Positions 56,754 to 64,000 of a stretch of 64,000 nucleotides of DNA are shown here, piece by piece. The position numbers were made by a program, and so were the translations under genes. Origin of the DNA: Caloramator sp. E03 (GTDB lineage: Bacteria; Bacillota; Clostridia; Clostridiales; Caloramatoraceae); contig NZ_CP040093.1 in the NCBI RefSeq assembly GCF_006016075.1, positions 1,839,501-1,903,500 on the forward strand, in the 5' to 3' direction. Below the pieces are notes generated by a model, which made no database searches, was not told the DNA's origin, and saw nothing but the letters and a program-made list of their open reading frames with translations. Every line of letters starts with the position of its first letter. Positions within the stretch are counted from its first letter, which is position 1.

Positions 56754-58673
56754 ATGAAGGTGAAATACAAACATGTAATGAGTCCTATTAGAGTCGGAAA
56801 TCATATATTGAAAAATAGAATAATTGCAGCACCGGTTACACTACACTCAGCTTCAAATGGAGAGATTTATCCCACTGAATCTGCTATGAACTTTTTTGTT
56901 CAAAGAGCAAAGGAAGGTGCAGGTCTTGTTGTATGTGCAGGTGTAAAGGTTTTACCTGTTGTTGATGATGGTGAACATGCAAACTGGAGTATTTATAAGC
57001 ATAATGCAATGAATAGGCTGGCAGAGCTTGCTGAAAGGATTCATTTTTATGGTGCAAAGGCATCGATGGAGTTAATAGGTATTTTTGATGACGGATATGT
57101 TGCATCAGAAGGCGGGCTGCTTATGGATGGTATTACACCGGGGAGAGAAATTCCAATAAGTGAGATGATGCGCTATAAAGAAGGATACGTACATTCAGCA
57201 GAGATGCTCATGAAATTAGGATATGATGGAATTCTACTGCACTTTGGTCATAGCATACCAATAGCGCAATTTTTATCGCCACTTACAAATAAAAGAACTG
57301 ACCAGTATGGTGGAAGTTTTGAAAATAGAGTACGCTACATCGTTGAAATCCTACAGGCAATAAGGGAAAAAGTTGGAAATAACATGATAATAGAGATTCG
57401 TATGTCAGCCGACGAATTTAAAAAAGGTGGAATTGATCTTGAGGAAGGAATTAAAATTGCAGAGGTGCTTCAAGAATATGCAGATATTATACAAGCAAGC
57501 TGTGGAATGGTAACTCCAGATCTTATGTGCCGTACACATCCATGTGACTTTTTACCTCCAAATCCAAATGTTTATCTTGCAGAAGCTTTTAAAAAGTCAG
57601 GCAGGATTAAATCTTATGTAACTGCAATTGGAGCTATTGGAAGTTTAGAGGATGCAGATGAAATAATAGCCTCTGGTAAAGCTGATTTTGTTGCAATATG
57701 CAGGGCACTGATTGCAGATCCAAAGCTTATTACAAAGAGCATTTCAGGGAAAGAAGAAGATGTAGTGCCATGCATCAAATGTATGAGATGCCATGACAGT
57801 ACAGTATATGGACATTTTTTTCAGTGTTCTGTAAACCCCACAATTGGCATAATGCAGCATTTAGATTCAATGATTGTGCCTGTAACTGAAAAGAAAAAGG
57901 TTGCAGTTATTGGCGGTGGACCGGCAGGTATGTATGCTGCACTTACTGCATCAAAACGGGGCCATGAAGTTACTTTATATGAAAAAACGGATAGCCTTGG
58001 AGGAGCATTAAAATTCGCCACTAAAGTTGATTTTAAGTATTCACTTGCAAAATTTAGAGACTATTTAATTAATCAGGTGAAGAAATCACAAATAAAAGTA
58101 AAGTTAAATAATAGTGTTTTACCAGATGATATTAAAAATGAAGGATATGATGCAGTTATTGTTGCTGTTGGAGCAAAACCTTTGATTCCACCTATCCCTG
58201 GTGTTGAGCATTCAATATTTGCAATAAATACTTATGGTATTGAAGATACTCTTGGCGATAATGTAGTTATTATAGGTGGCGGTCAGGTTGGATGTGAGAC
58301 AGGGCTACATCTTGCAAGATTAGGAAAAACAGTTACAATACTTGAAATGTGTAGTGAAATGGCTAAAGATGCGTCAAAGACACATCGTGATGATATATTA
58401 TCAGAAATGAATAAGGAGCCAAATTTAATTCAAATCACATCAGCAAAATGTACAGAAATTCATGAAGGCGGAGTTTTATATAAAAAAGGAAATGAAACAT
58501 TTAAGTTATCTGCAGATAGTGTTGTTCTAGCTGCAGGTATGAAGCCATGCACATCAGAAGCAGATGCATTTATGGGTACTGCACCTGTTTATTGGGTTGC
58601 TGGTGATTGTGTAAAAGCTCGTACTGTTGAAACAGCTATTAGAGAAGGATATTTTGCAGGTATCAATATCTAA
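56754..58673 (+). CDS. OYE/trimethylamine-dehydrogenase-type flavoprotein reductase 2
   Basis: 639 aa, same three-part layout as the protein at 41574: FMN barrel, 4Fe-4S site C340, C343, C346, C358, FAD fold IGGGPAGMYAAL near 395 and NAD(P) fold IIGGGQVGCETG near 520. Unlike the first it keeps a canonical H163-x2-H166 pair (LLHFGHSIP) for substrate binding. The two are clearly paralogous but far apart in sequence, so they should act on different intermediates or in opposite directions, as BaiCD and BaiH do. ATG 56754 after AGAGGGAT; an in-frame TTG at 56727 lies in the hairpin. Confidence 0.9.
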   Translation: MKVKYKHVMSPIRVGNHILKNRIIAAPVTLHSASNGEIYPTESAMNFFVQRAKEGAGLVVCAGVKVLPVVDDGEHANWSIYKHNAMNRLAELAERIHFYGAKASMELIGIFDDGYVASEGGLLMDGITPGREIPISEMMRYKEGYVHSAEMLMKLGYDGILLHFGHSIPIAQFLSPLTNKRTDQYGGSFENRVRYIVEILQAIREKVGNNMIIEIRMSADEFKKGGIDLEEGIKIAEVLQEYADIIQASCGMVTPDLMCRTHPCDFLPPNPNVYLAEAFKKSGRIKSYVTAIGAIGSLEDADEIIASGKADFVAICRALIADPKLITKSISGKEEDVVPCIKCMRCHDSTVYGHFFQCSVNPTIGIMQHLDSMIVPVTEKKKVAVIGGGPAGMYAALTASKRGHEVTLYEKTDSLGGALKFATKVDFKYSLAKFRDYLINQVKKSQIKVKLNNSVLPDDIKNEGYDAVIVAVGAKPLIPPIPGVEHSIFAINTYGIEDTLGDNVVIIGGGQVGCETGLHLARLGKTVTILEMCSEMAKDASKTHRDDILSEMNKEPNLIQITSAKCTEIHEGGVLYKKGNETFKLSADSVVLAAGMKPCTSEADAFMGTAPVYWVAGDCVKARTVETAIREGYFAGINI

Positions 58674-58705
58674 AATTACCATTCAAGAAAGGGGATTATA
58701 TTATA

Positions 58706-59914
58706 ATGAAAAAAGTATATATAGTAGTAGCAAAGAGAACAGCAATAGGAACTTTTCTTGGAAGTTTAAAGAATGAAAGTGTTGCTGATATGGGCGCTGC
58801 TGTTTTAAAAAATATAATTGATGAGACAAAAATTAACCCTGAAAAAATAGATGAAGTTGTTGTTGGAAATGTTTTGCAAGCCGGACAGGGACAAGGTATT
58901 GGAAGACAGGTGGCAATAAAGGCTGGAATTCCATATACAGTTCCGGGATATAGTGTAAATATGGTTTGTGGAAGTGGAATGAAAGCTCTTATGTTAGGAT
59001 ATGCAAATATTAAGGCAGAATTGCAGAATCTAGTTATTGCAGGTGGGGCTGAGTCTATGAGTCAGGCACCTTATCTTGCACATGGAGTTTTAAGAGAAGG
59101 ACACAAAATGGGAGATTTTAAACTGACTGATCATTTGGTTTATGATGCACTGACAGATGCATATAATCTTTGTCACATGGGAGTTACTGCCGAAAATATT
59201 AGAAGAAAATACAATATAAGTAGAGAAGCTCAAGATGAATTTGCAGTTGAATCACAAAGAAGAGCTATAGAAGCTATAAAATCAGGGAAATTCAAGGATG
59301 AAATAGTACCATACCAGGTAAATACAAAAAAAGGGAGCTTTATATTTGATACTGACGAACATCCGAGGGAAGGAACAACCGTAGAAGCTTTAGCAAAGCT
59401 TAAACCAGCCTTTGAAAAAGATGGTACGGTTACAGCAGGAAACTCTTCTGGAATAAACGATGGAGCAGCTATGATTATGCTTGCTTCAGAGGAAATAGTA
59501 GAAAAGAAAGGATTAAAGCCTTTAGCTGAAGTTATAGCTATTGGTCAGGGAGGAGTTGATCCAAGCATTATGGGCCTTGGACCAACGCCAGCAATTAGGA
59601 ATGCTCTTAAAATGGCAAATCTTAAATTGAATGATATAGAGCTTTTAGAGCTTAATGAGGCATTTGCTGTTCAGGCTTTAGGTGTTATAAGAGAGCTTTC
59701 AAATGAACATGGTGTACCAGAGGAATGGATTAGGGAGAGAACTAACGTAAACGGTGGAGCTATTGCCCTTGGACATCCTGTTGGAATGAGCGGAGCAAGG
59801 ATTGTTGTAACATTGCTTCATGAAATGATAAAGAGAGGTTCTAAACTTGGACTTGCTTCTCTTTGTATTGGTGGAGGAATGGGAACTGCTGTGGTAATTA
59901 AAAATTTATGCTGA
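58706..59914 (+). CDS. Thiolase 2 (acetyl-CoA acetyltransferase, ThlA type)
   Basis: 402 aa. Nucleophile C88 in VNMVCGSGMKAL, NGGAIALGHPVGMSGA with the catalytic His, and CIGGGMGTA. Close to the ThlA/AtoB type that interconverts acetoacetyl-CoA and two acetyl-CoA. About 10 residues longer than usual because of an insert before the His motif (ELSNEHGVPEEWIRE). RBS AAAGGGGA. With the CoA transferase that follows it can turn acetoacetate into acetyl-CoA. Confidence 0.93.
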   Translation: MKKVYIVVAKRTAIGTFLGSLKNESVADMGAAVLKNIIDETKINPEKIDEVVVGNVLQAGQGQGIGRQVAIKAGIPYTVPGYSVNMVCGSGMKALMLGYANIKAELQNLVIAGGAESMSQAPYLAHGVLREGHKMGDFKLTDHLVYDALTDAYNLCHMGVTAENIRRKYNISREAQDEFAVESQRRAIEAIKSGKFKDEIVPYQVNTKKGSFIFDTDEHPREGTTVEALAKLKPAFEKDGTVTAGNSSGINDGAAMIMLASEEIVEKKGLKPLAEVIAIGQGGVDPSIMGLGPTPAIRNALKMANLKLNDIELLELNEAFAVQALGVIRELSNEHGVPEEWIRERTNVNGGAIALGHPVGMSGARIVVTLLHEMIKRGSKLGLASLCIGGGMGTAVVIKNLC

Positions 59915-59929
59915 TTAGAGGTGGTAAAA

Positions 59930-60586
59930 ATGAAGAATAAAATAATAGATAGAGAAACGTTCAGGTCTATGTTAAAGGATGATATGACGATTATGTTTGG
60001 TGGATTTATGACAGTAGGAACATCTGATGTATTAATCGATGAGATATTAAAAAGTGGCATAAAAGGAATTATTGCTATAAGCAATGATGCAGGTTATGAG
60101 GATAAGGGTATTGGCAAACTTATAAAGAATGGACAAGTTAAAAAGCTTTATACTTCACACATAGGATTGAATCCTTTGGCAGGAAAGATGATGTCGGAAG
60201 GAACTTTAGAAATTGAACTTAATCCACAGGGAACACTTGCAGAGAGAATAAGATCAGCTGGTGCAGGACTTGGTGGAGTATTGACACCTACTGGGATTGG
60301 AACATATATAGAAAAAGGAAAGCAAATTGTTGAAGTTCGTGGAAAAAAATATATTTTAGAGGAACCACTCAAAGCTGATTTAGCAATAATAAGGGGTAGT
60401 GTTGTAGATAAATTAGGAAATGTTGTTTATGCAAAGACAGCAAGAAACTTCAATCCAATCATGGCAACAGCAGCTGATATTGTTGTTGTTGGAGCTGATG
60501 AAATTGTAGAGATAGGTTCATTGGATCCTGAAAGAATCATAACACCTCATATATTTGTAGATTACATTGTAAAGGAGGACATGTAA
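59930..60586 (+). CDS. atoD: Acetate/acetoacetate-type CoA transferase, subunit A
   Basis: 218 aa, family I CoA transferase alpha subunit, similar to Ato[34 protein letters not shown] and [20 protein letters not shown] (in part) are diagnostic. In-frame GTG 59921 overlaps the ribosome binding site; ATG 59930 is used. One base before subunit B. Expected to activate acetoacetate, such as that released by BKACE, or a ring-opened keto acid. Confidence 0.92.
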   Translation: MKNKIIDRETFRSMLKDDMTIMFGGFMTVGTSDVLIDEILKSGIKGIIAISNDAGYEDKGIGKLIKNGQVKKLYTSHIGLNPLAGKMMSEGTLEIELNPQGTLAERIRSAGAGLGGVLTPTGIGTYIEKGKQIVEVRGKKYILEEPLKADLAIIRGSVVDKLGNVVYAKTARNFNPIMATAADIVVVGADEIVEIGSLDPERIITPHIFVDYIVKEDM

Positions 60587-60587
60587 T

Positions 60588-61238
60588 ATGAATGAGAAAG
60601 AATTAATTGCAAAAAGGGTAGCTAAAGAACTCCATGATGGAGATGTGGTTAATCTTGGAATAGGTCTTCCTACAATGGTTGCTAATTATATTCCAGAGGA
60701 TATTGATGTATACCTGCAGTCAGAGAATGGACTTATAGGTTTAGGGCCAGAACCTAAAGAAGAAGATGTTGATAAGAATCTTACAAATGCAGGAGGTCAG
60801 CCTGTTACGCTCCTTAAAGGAGGAATGTACTTTGACTCAGCTATGTCCTTTGCTATAATAAGAGGAGGTCATGTGGATGTTACTGTGCTTGGTGCACTTC
60901 AAGTAGATGAGAAAGGAAACCTTGCCAATTGGATAATTCCTGGGAAGCTTGTTCCGGGTATGGGAGGAGCTATGGATCTTGTAACAGGTTCAAAGAAGGT
61001 AATTGTAGCTATGACTCATACAAACAAAGGCGTTCCCAAGATACTTAAAGAGTGTACACTTCCACTTACAGCAAAGGGAAGAGTAGACATGATTGTAACA
61101 GAAATGGGAGTGATGAAGATTACAGAAAAAGGAATAATGCTTACTGAAATAAATCCAGAGTATTCTATAGAAGATGTAAAAAACGCAACAGAAGCAAATC
61201 TTTTGATTGCTGATGATTTAAAGAATATGGAAATCTAA
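60588..61238 (+). CDS. atoA: Acetate/acetoacetate-type CoA transferase, subunit B
   Basis: 216 aa beta subunit. The catalytic Glu that forms the CoA thioester is E46 in [24 protein letters not shown] and [15 protein letters not shown] are typical. RBS AAAGGAGG inside the end of subunit A. Last gene of the catabolic cluster. Confidence 0.93.
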   Translation: MNEKELIAKRVAKELHDGDVVNLGIGLPTMVANYIPEDIDVYLQSENGLIGLGPEPKEEDVDKNLTNAGGQPVTLLKGGMYFDSAMSFAIIRGGHVDVTVLGALQVDEKGNLANWIIPGKLVPGMGGAMDLVTGSKKVIVAMTHTNKGVPKILKECTLPLTAKGRVDMIVTEMGVMKITEKGIMLTEINPEYSIEDVKNATEANLLIADDLKNMEI

Positions 61239-61371
61239 TTTCTTATTCTTCAAAAATAATGTAATGAAGATTATAATTATTGACTGGAAGTTAATTAAAA
61301 TTAACATATTTAAACACAATGAAAATAATAAAAATTAGTTGATTTACCTCAATTAATTTTATAAAATATGG

Positions 61372-61409
61372 AAGCTACAGTTAATATAAAGACTGTAGCT
61401 TTTGATATT
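61372..61409 (+). terminator. Terminator after the catabolic cluster
   Basis: AAGCTACAGT (61372-61381) and ACTGTAGCTT (61392-61401), perfect 10-bp stem, followed by TTGATATTT. It lies 133 bases after atoA; the bases between (61239-61371) show nothing else. Confidence 0.75.
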
Positions 61410-61474
61410 TAAGATAATACTTTTACTAAAGTTTGTTATATAATTAAAATTGAAAAATTTTAAGAGGTGATATA

Positions 61475-62305
61475 ATGAAAAATTTTGTTAACTGCAGTTG
61501 GTTAAAGGATAATATTAATAATCCTGATTTGTTTATTATTGACTGTAGATTTGATTTGTTTAATCCTTCTTATGGGAAGAAGGCATATTTAGAAGGTCAC
61601 ATAAAAAATGCCCATTATATTGATATAAATGAGGACTTTTGTGGGAAAAAAGGACTCCATGGAGGAGCAAGACCTGTTGCTGATAATGATGTTCTTGGTA
61701 AAAAGTTATCCAATTTAGGTATAAAAATGGACTCAACAATTGTACTTTATGATGATAGAATATATAGTGCTCCAAGGGCATGGTGGCAGTTAAAGTATAT
61801 GGGGTATGAAAGAGTATTTGTTTTAAACGGAGGTATTAACGAATGGAAGAACAATGGTTTACCAATTTTAACCGATAAACCTCAAGTAAGATTTGATGGA
61901 TTTTTTAAATGTAAAATAAATGATAATATGTATGCTGATATTAATTATGTAAAAAAAGCTTTAGAAAAAGAAGATATAGTTATAGTTGACTCAAGAAATG
62001 AAAAACGTTATACAGGTGATTATGAACCTTTATATCATAAAAAAGGTCATATACCAAAGGCAATAAATATACCGTGGGAAAAGAGCATTGATGATGAAGG
62101 AAAGTTAAAAGATATATACATACTTAGAGAGAATTTTAAAATATTGGAAAACAAAAAGGAGATTATTACTTATTGTGGCTCAGGGATTGAGGCTGCAATA
62201 AATTACATTATTCTTGATGAGATAGGATATAATGTAAGGCTTTATGCTGGTAGTATAAGTGATTGGATAAGCTATGAAGAAAATGAACTTATAGAAGGTA
62301 AATAA
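61475..62305 (+). CDS. Sulfurtransferase (thiosulfate/3-mercaptopyruvate type)
   Basis: 276 aa with two rhodanese domains. The second is catalytic: C234 in ITYCGSGIEAA. A CGSG-type loop points to 3-mercaptopyruvate more than thiosulfate, but this rule is not strict. The first domain, with CRFDLFNPSYGKKAYLEGHI, is structural. RBS AGAGGTGAT. Separate transcription unit between two terminators; not evidently part of the catabolic cluster. Confidence 0.9.
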   Translation: MKNFVNCSWLKDNINNPDLFIIDCRFDLFNPSYGKKAYLEGHIKNAHYIDINEDFCGKKGLHGGARPVADNDVLGKKLSNLGIKMDSTIVLYDDRIYSAPRAWWQLKYMGYERVFVLNGGINEWKNNGLPILTDKPQVRFDGFFKCKINDNMYADINYVKKALEKEDIVIVDSRNEKRYTGDYEPLYHKKGHIPKAINIPWEKSIDDEGKLKDIYILRENFKILENKKEIITYCGSGIEAAINYIILDEIGYNVRLYAGSISDWISYEENELIEGK

Positions 62306-62332
62306 TAGAGGAGTATTTTAGACTCCTCTATT
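62304..62332. terminator. Bidirectional terminator between converging genes
   Basis: AATAGAGGAGT (62304-62314) and ACTCCTCTATT (62322-62332), perfect 11-bp stem, A/T runs on both sides. It overlaps the ends of both the sulfurtransferase and the hydrolase genes. Confidence 0.85.
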
Positions 62333-63214
62333 AAAATAATAAAGTTTTCCTCCTTCTATGGAATAGTCTATAATGTTTTCATCGTAAAGATATTTTATAA
62401 AAGCAGATACCGCTGAAAGGTTTAAATGATATTGTCTAAAGTCCATATTTAGACCATTTAATATAGCAATGTTTTCAAGCAAATCCTCTCTTGTTAGAGG
62501 TTGATCAAGAAGTTCTAAAATTAGTTTTTTATATTTTTCGATGTTATCAATATTCTTGTCTACTAAAGATAAGAATTCATTGTGAGTTAAAAATTCATTG
62601 TAGTGCCCTAATACAAAATAATCAGCATCTATATTTTTTAGCATAGATAATGTATCAAGGCTTTCCTTTATATTAAAAATAAAAGGAAGAGAATATTTTT
62701 CTATTATTTCACAGCTAAAAACTGCATCTCCTACAAAGCAAACTTTTTCAGGGGTTATAACACCTATCTGTTCTATGAAATGTCCTTTTAATGGTATTAT
62801 TTCAAATTTTTCATCGCCTATTTTATTGATTCCATATTCAAGTATGTAATCAACTTCAGTTGAAGTTGAATTTTTTTCAATGCCTTTTAATGGTGAGGAT
62901 GAAAAAAGCATTGTTGGAAAAAGATCAGGATTTTCTATATATATCTTTTCATAATATGAAGAATAGACTATACATCCTGGATAAGTAGTTTTAAAGTATT
63001 TATTACCTCCACAATGATCAAGATGGCTATGAGTATTTATTATATATTTTGGTTTTAGATTATTTGCATTAAGGATAGCATCTATTCTTTTAGCAGAAGT
63101 ATTATTTATTCCTGTATCTATAATAAGGCAGTTTTTATTTTTAAATATATAAATACCTGAACTTGTAGGGGCATCTATAAAATAAGTATCTCCTTTTATT
63201 TTATTAAGCTTCAT
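62318..63214 (-). CDS. Metallo-beta-lactamase-fold hydrolase
   Basis: 298 aa. Metal motif THSHLDHCGG (HxHxDH) near residue 60, a further His in PLKGHFIEQIG near 145 and Asp in FVGDAVFS. Such proteins hydrolyse thioesters, lactones or other esters; nothing here defines the substrate. The C-terminal 90 residues (ENIEKYKKLILELLDQP and onward) form a helical domain resembling a winged-helix extension found in some members. Own promoter region to the right; ends in the shared terminator. Confidence 0.88.
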   Translation of the reverse strand: MKLNKIKGDTYFIDAPTSSGIYIFKNKNCLIIDTGINNTSAKRIDAILNANNLKPKYIINTHSHLDHCGGNKYFKTTYPGCIVYSSYYEKIYIENPDLFPTMLFSSSPLKGIEKNSTSTEVDYILEYGINKIGDEKFEIIPLKGHFIEQIGVITPEKVCFVGDAVFSCEIIEKYSLPFIFNIKESLDTLSMLKNIDADYFVLGHYNEFLTHNEFLSLVDKNIDNIEKYKKLILELLDQPLTREDLLENIAILNGLNMDFRQYHLNLSAVSAFIKYLYDENIIDYSIEGGKLYYFNRGV

Positions 63215-63339
63215 ATAAACACATCCTTTTAAGTGATAATATTAACATAATAATATCTTAGGGAAACCCTTTTTTCAACATTCATTTATTATAGAAAAGT
63301 ATCATATATTAATAATGATTTTTAAGATGAGGTGGTTAT

Positions 63340-64000
63340 GTGAATAAAAATGCTAAACAAATTATAATAATATTTATTATAGTAGCAGTAATTGCAGCTT
63401 TTGATTTTACTTATATTAACGTTTTTATATCAAAACTCATTCCAACAGGTCATAGGGTTGTAGTTGTAGATGCAGGTCATGGGGGATAGATGGGGGAGCA
63501 GTAGGGAAATCAGGTACAATTGAAAAAAATATTAATCTCGAAATTGCCAAAAAGTTAAAGGCCTATATTGAAGAAGGTGGAGATGTATGTATTATGATAA
63601 GGGAAGTTGATGAAGGTTTATATAGTCAATTAAATACTTTGGAAACTAAAAAAAGGCAGGATTTAAAAAAAAGAAAAGATATTATTAATGAATATAAGGC
63701 AGATGCTTTTGTAAGTATACATTTAAACAGCTTCCCTCAAGCTCAATATTATGGTGCCCAGGTTTTTTATCCTAAAGGTGATAAAGATAGCGAGCTCTTT
63801 GCAAAGATTGTCCAAGAGGAACTTATAAAGATTTTAAATAGAAATAATAAAAGAATTGAAAAAGGTACTGATGATTATTATATAATAAAAAACAACAATA
63901 TACCTTCTATACTTGTAGAGTGTGGTTTTTTATCAAACCCTGAGGAAGAGAAACTTTTAAATGATCCAAATTATCAAAATAAAATAGCCTGGGCTCTTTA
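63340..64000 (+). pseudogene. cwlD: cwlD, germination-specific N-acetylmuramoyl-L-alanine amidase, frameshifted and cut by window end
   Basis: Membrane-anchored amidase family. GTG 63340 after GATGAGGTGG opens a frame with one hydrophobic segment (IIIIFIIVAVIAAFDF region) and then VVVDAGHGG, where it meets TAG at 63487. One frame over, from 63486 to the window end, the protein resumes exactly with IDGGAVGKSGTIEKN, FVSIHLNSFPQ (His/zinc region) and SILVECGFLSNPEE (catalytic Glu). The break falls in GGGGG at 63481-63485; one more G would restore a full gene. Either a true one-base deletion or a homopolymer sequencing error. In Bacillus CwlD makes muramic delta-lactam in the spore cortex. Confidence 0.9.

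Noticed and set aside
56260-56770. Minus-strand open frames around the MFS 2 and OYE 2 junction
   Set aside because: Shadows of the plus-strand genes, low-complexity Cys/His/Ser-rich or hydrophobic translations without ribosome binding sites.
45805-61238. Lysine fermentation cluster (because of the BKACE/Kce-like gene and AtoDA)
   Set aside because: No lysine 2,3-aminomutase, beta-lysine 5,6-aminomutase, 3,5-diaminohexanoate dehydrogenase or 3-aminobutyryl-CoA lyase is present.
32835-63339. Prophage or integrative element
   Set aside because: No integrase, phage, conjugation or tRNA attachment sequence found; gene content is metabolic.

Overview
The window is AT-rich DNA of a spore-forming, probably anaerobic Firmicute of the class Clostridia. 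The evidence is the clostridial order of the ribosomal-protein superoperon, with a KOW/L14e-like gene between map and infA and ecfA1-ecfA2-ecfT-truA-rplM-rpsI after rplQ, plus a cwlD (spore-cortex amidase) remnant at the right end, butyrate-type kinase and phosphotransferase genes, and strong AGGAGG ribosome binding sites. The species cannot be named from the sequence. No rRNA, tRNA or CRISPR array was seen.

Region 1 (1-7038): 3' part of rpoC, an L7Ae-like gene, rpsL, rpsG, fusA and tuf, with structured leaders between several of them. Region 2 (6966-10643): a nested insertion at the tuf/rpsJ junction. An IS1634-like element (1,958 bp) made a 117-bp target duplication, and an ISL3-family element (1,478 bp, 8-bp duplication) later landed inside the left copy of that duplication. 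Region 3 (10623-26415): the S10/spc/alpha superoperon from rpsJ to rplQ, ending in a strong terminator. Region 4 (26454-32834): ecfA1, ecfA2, ecfT, truA, a second IS1634-like copy with a 109-bp duplication, then rplM and rpsI. In both IS1634-like insertions the long duplication rebuilds the upstream gene's 3' end and the downstream ribosomal promoter elements, so the essential genes look undamaged.

Region 5 (about 32.9-63.2 kb) is accessory DNA between rpsI and cwlD, genes that normally lie close together in Firmicutes. It starts with an unrecognised gene, then three minus-strand genes (SDR dehydrogenase, soluble chemotaxis-type receptor, divergent Hsp90). A catabolic cluster follows at 38.4-61.2 kb: a TRAP transporter (dctQMP), an Old-Yellow-Enzyme/trimethylamine-dehydrogenase-type flavoprotein, a crotonase homologue, butyrate-kinase-like, BKACE and phosphobutyryltransferase-like genes, a divergent LysR regulator, then thiolase, MFS transporter, a NuoG-GltD fusion, a flavin-less NuoF-like iron-sulfur protein, an FrdA/KstD-like flavoprotein, a second MFS, a second OYE-type flavoprotein, a second thiolase and an AtoDA-type CoA transferase.

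The key observation is that the crotonase homologue keeps all six active-site residues of 6-oxocamphor hydrolase (W51, H56, H137, H159, D170, E260), which marks it as a carbon-carbon-bond hydrolase of cyclic 1,3-diketones and not an enoyl-CoA hydratase. I infer an anaerobic pathway in which a cyclic enone or phenolic compound is imported, reduced by flavoenzymes fed from NAD(P)H, opened hydrolytically as a cyclic beta-diketone, and cut to acetyl-CoA/acetoacetyl-CoA units by BKACE, CoA transferase and thiolases, with ATP made by the Ptb/Buk pair. The substrate is not known. A 26-bp element repeated exactly upstream of the transporter region and of the crotonase gene, with identical 54-nt spacing to a Shine-Dalgarno sequence, is probably a control site of this cluster.

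Region 6 (61.4-64.0 kb): a sulfurtransferase, a metallo-beta-lactamase-fold hydrolase, and cwlD, which is broken by a one-base deletion in a run of G and also cut by the window end.
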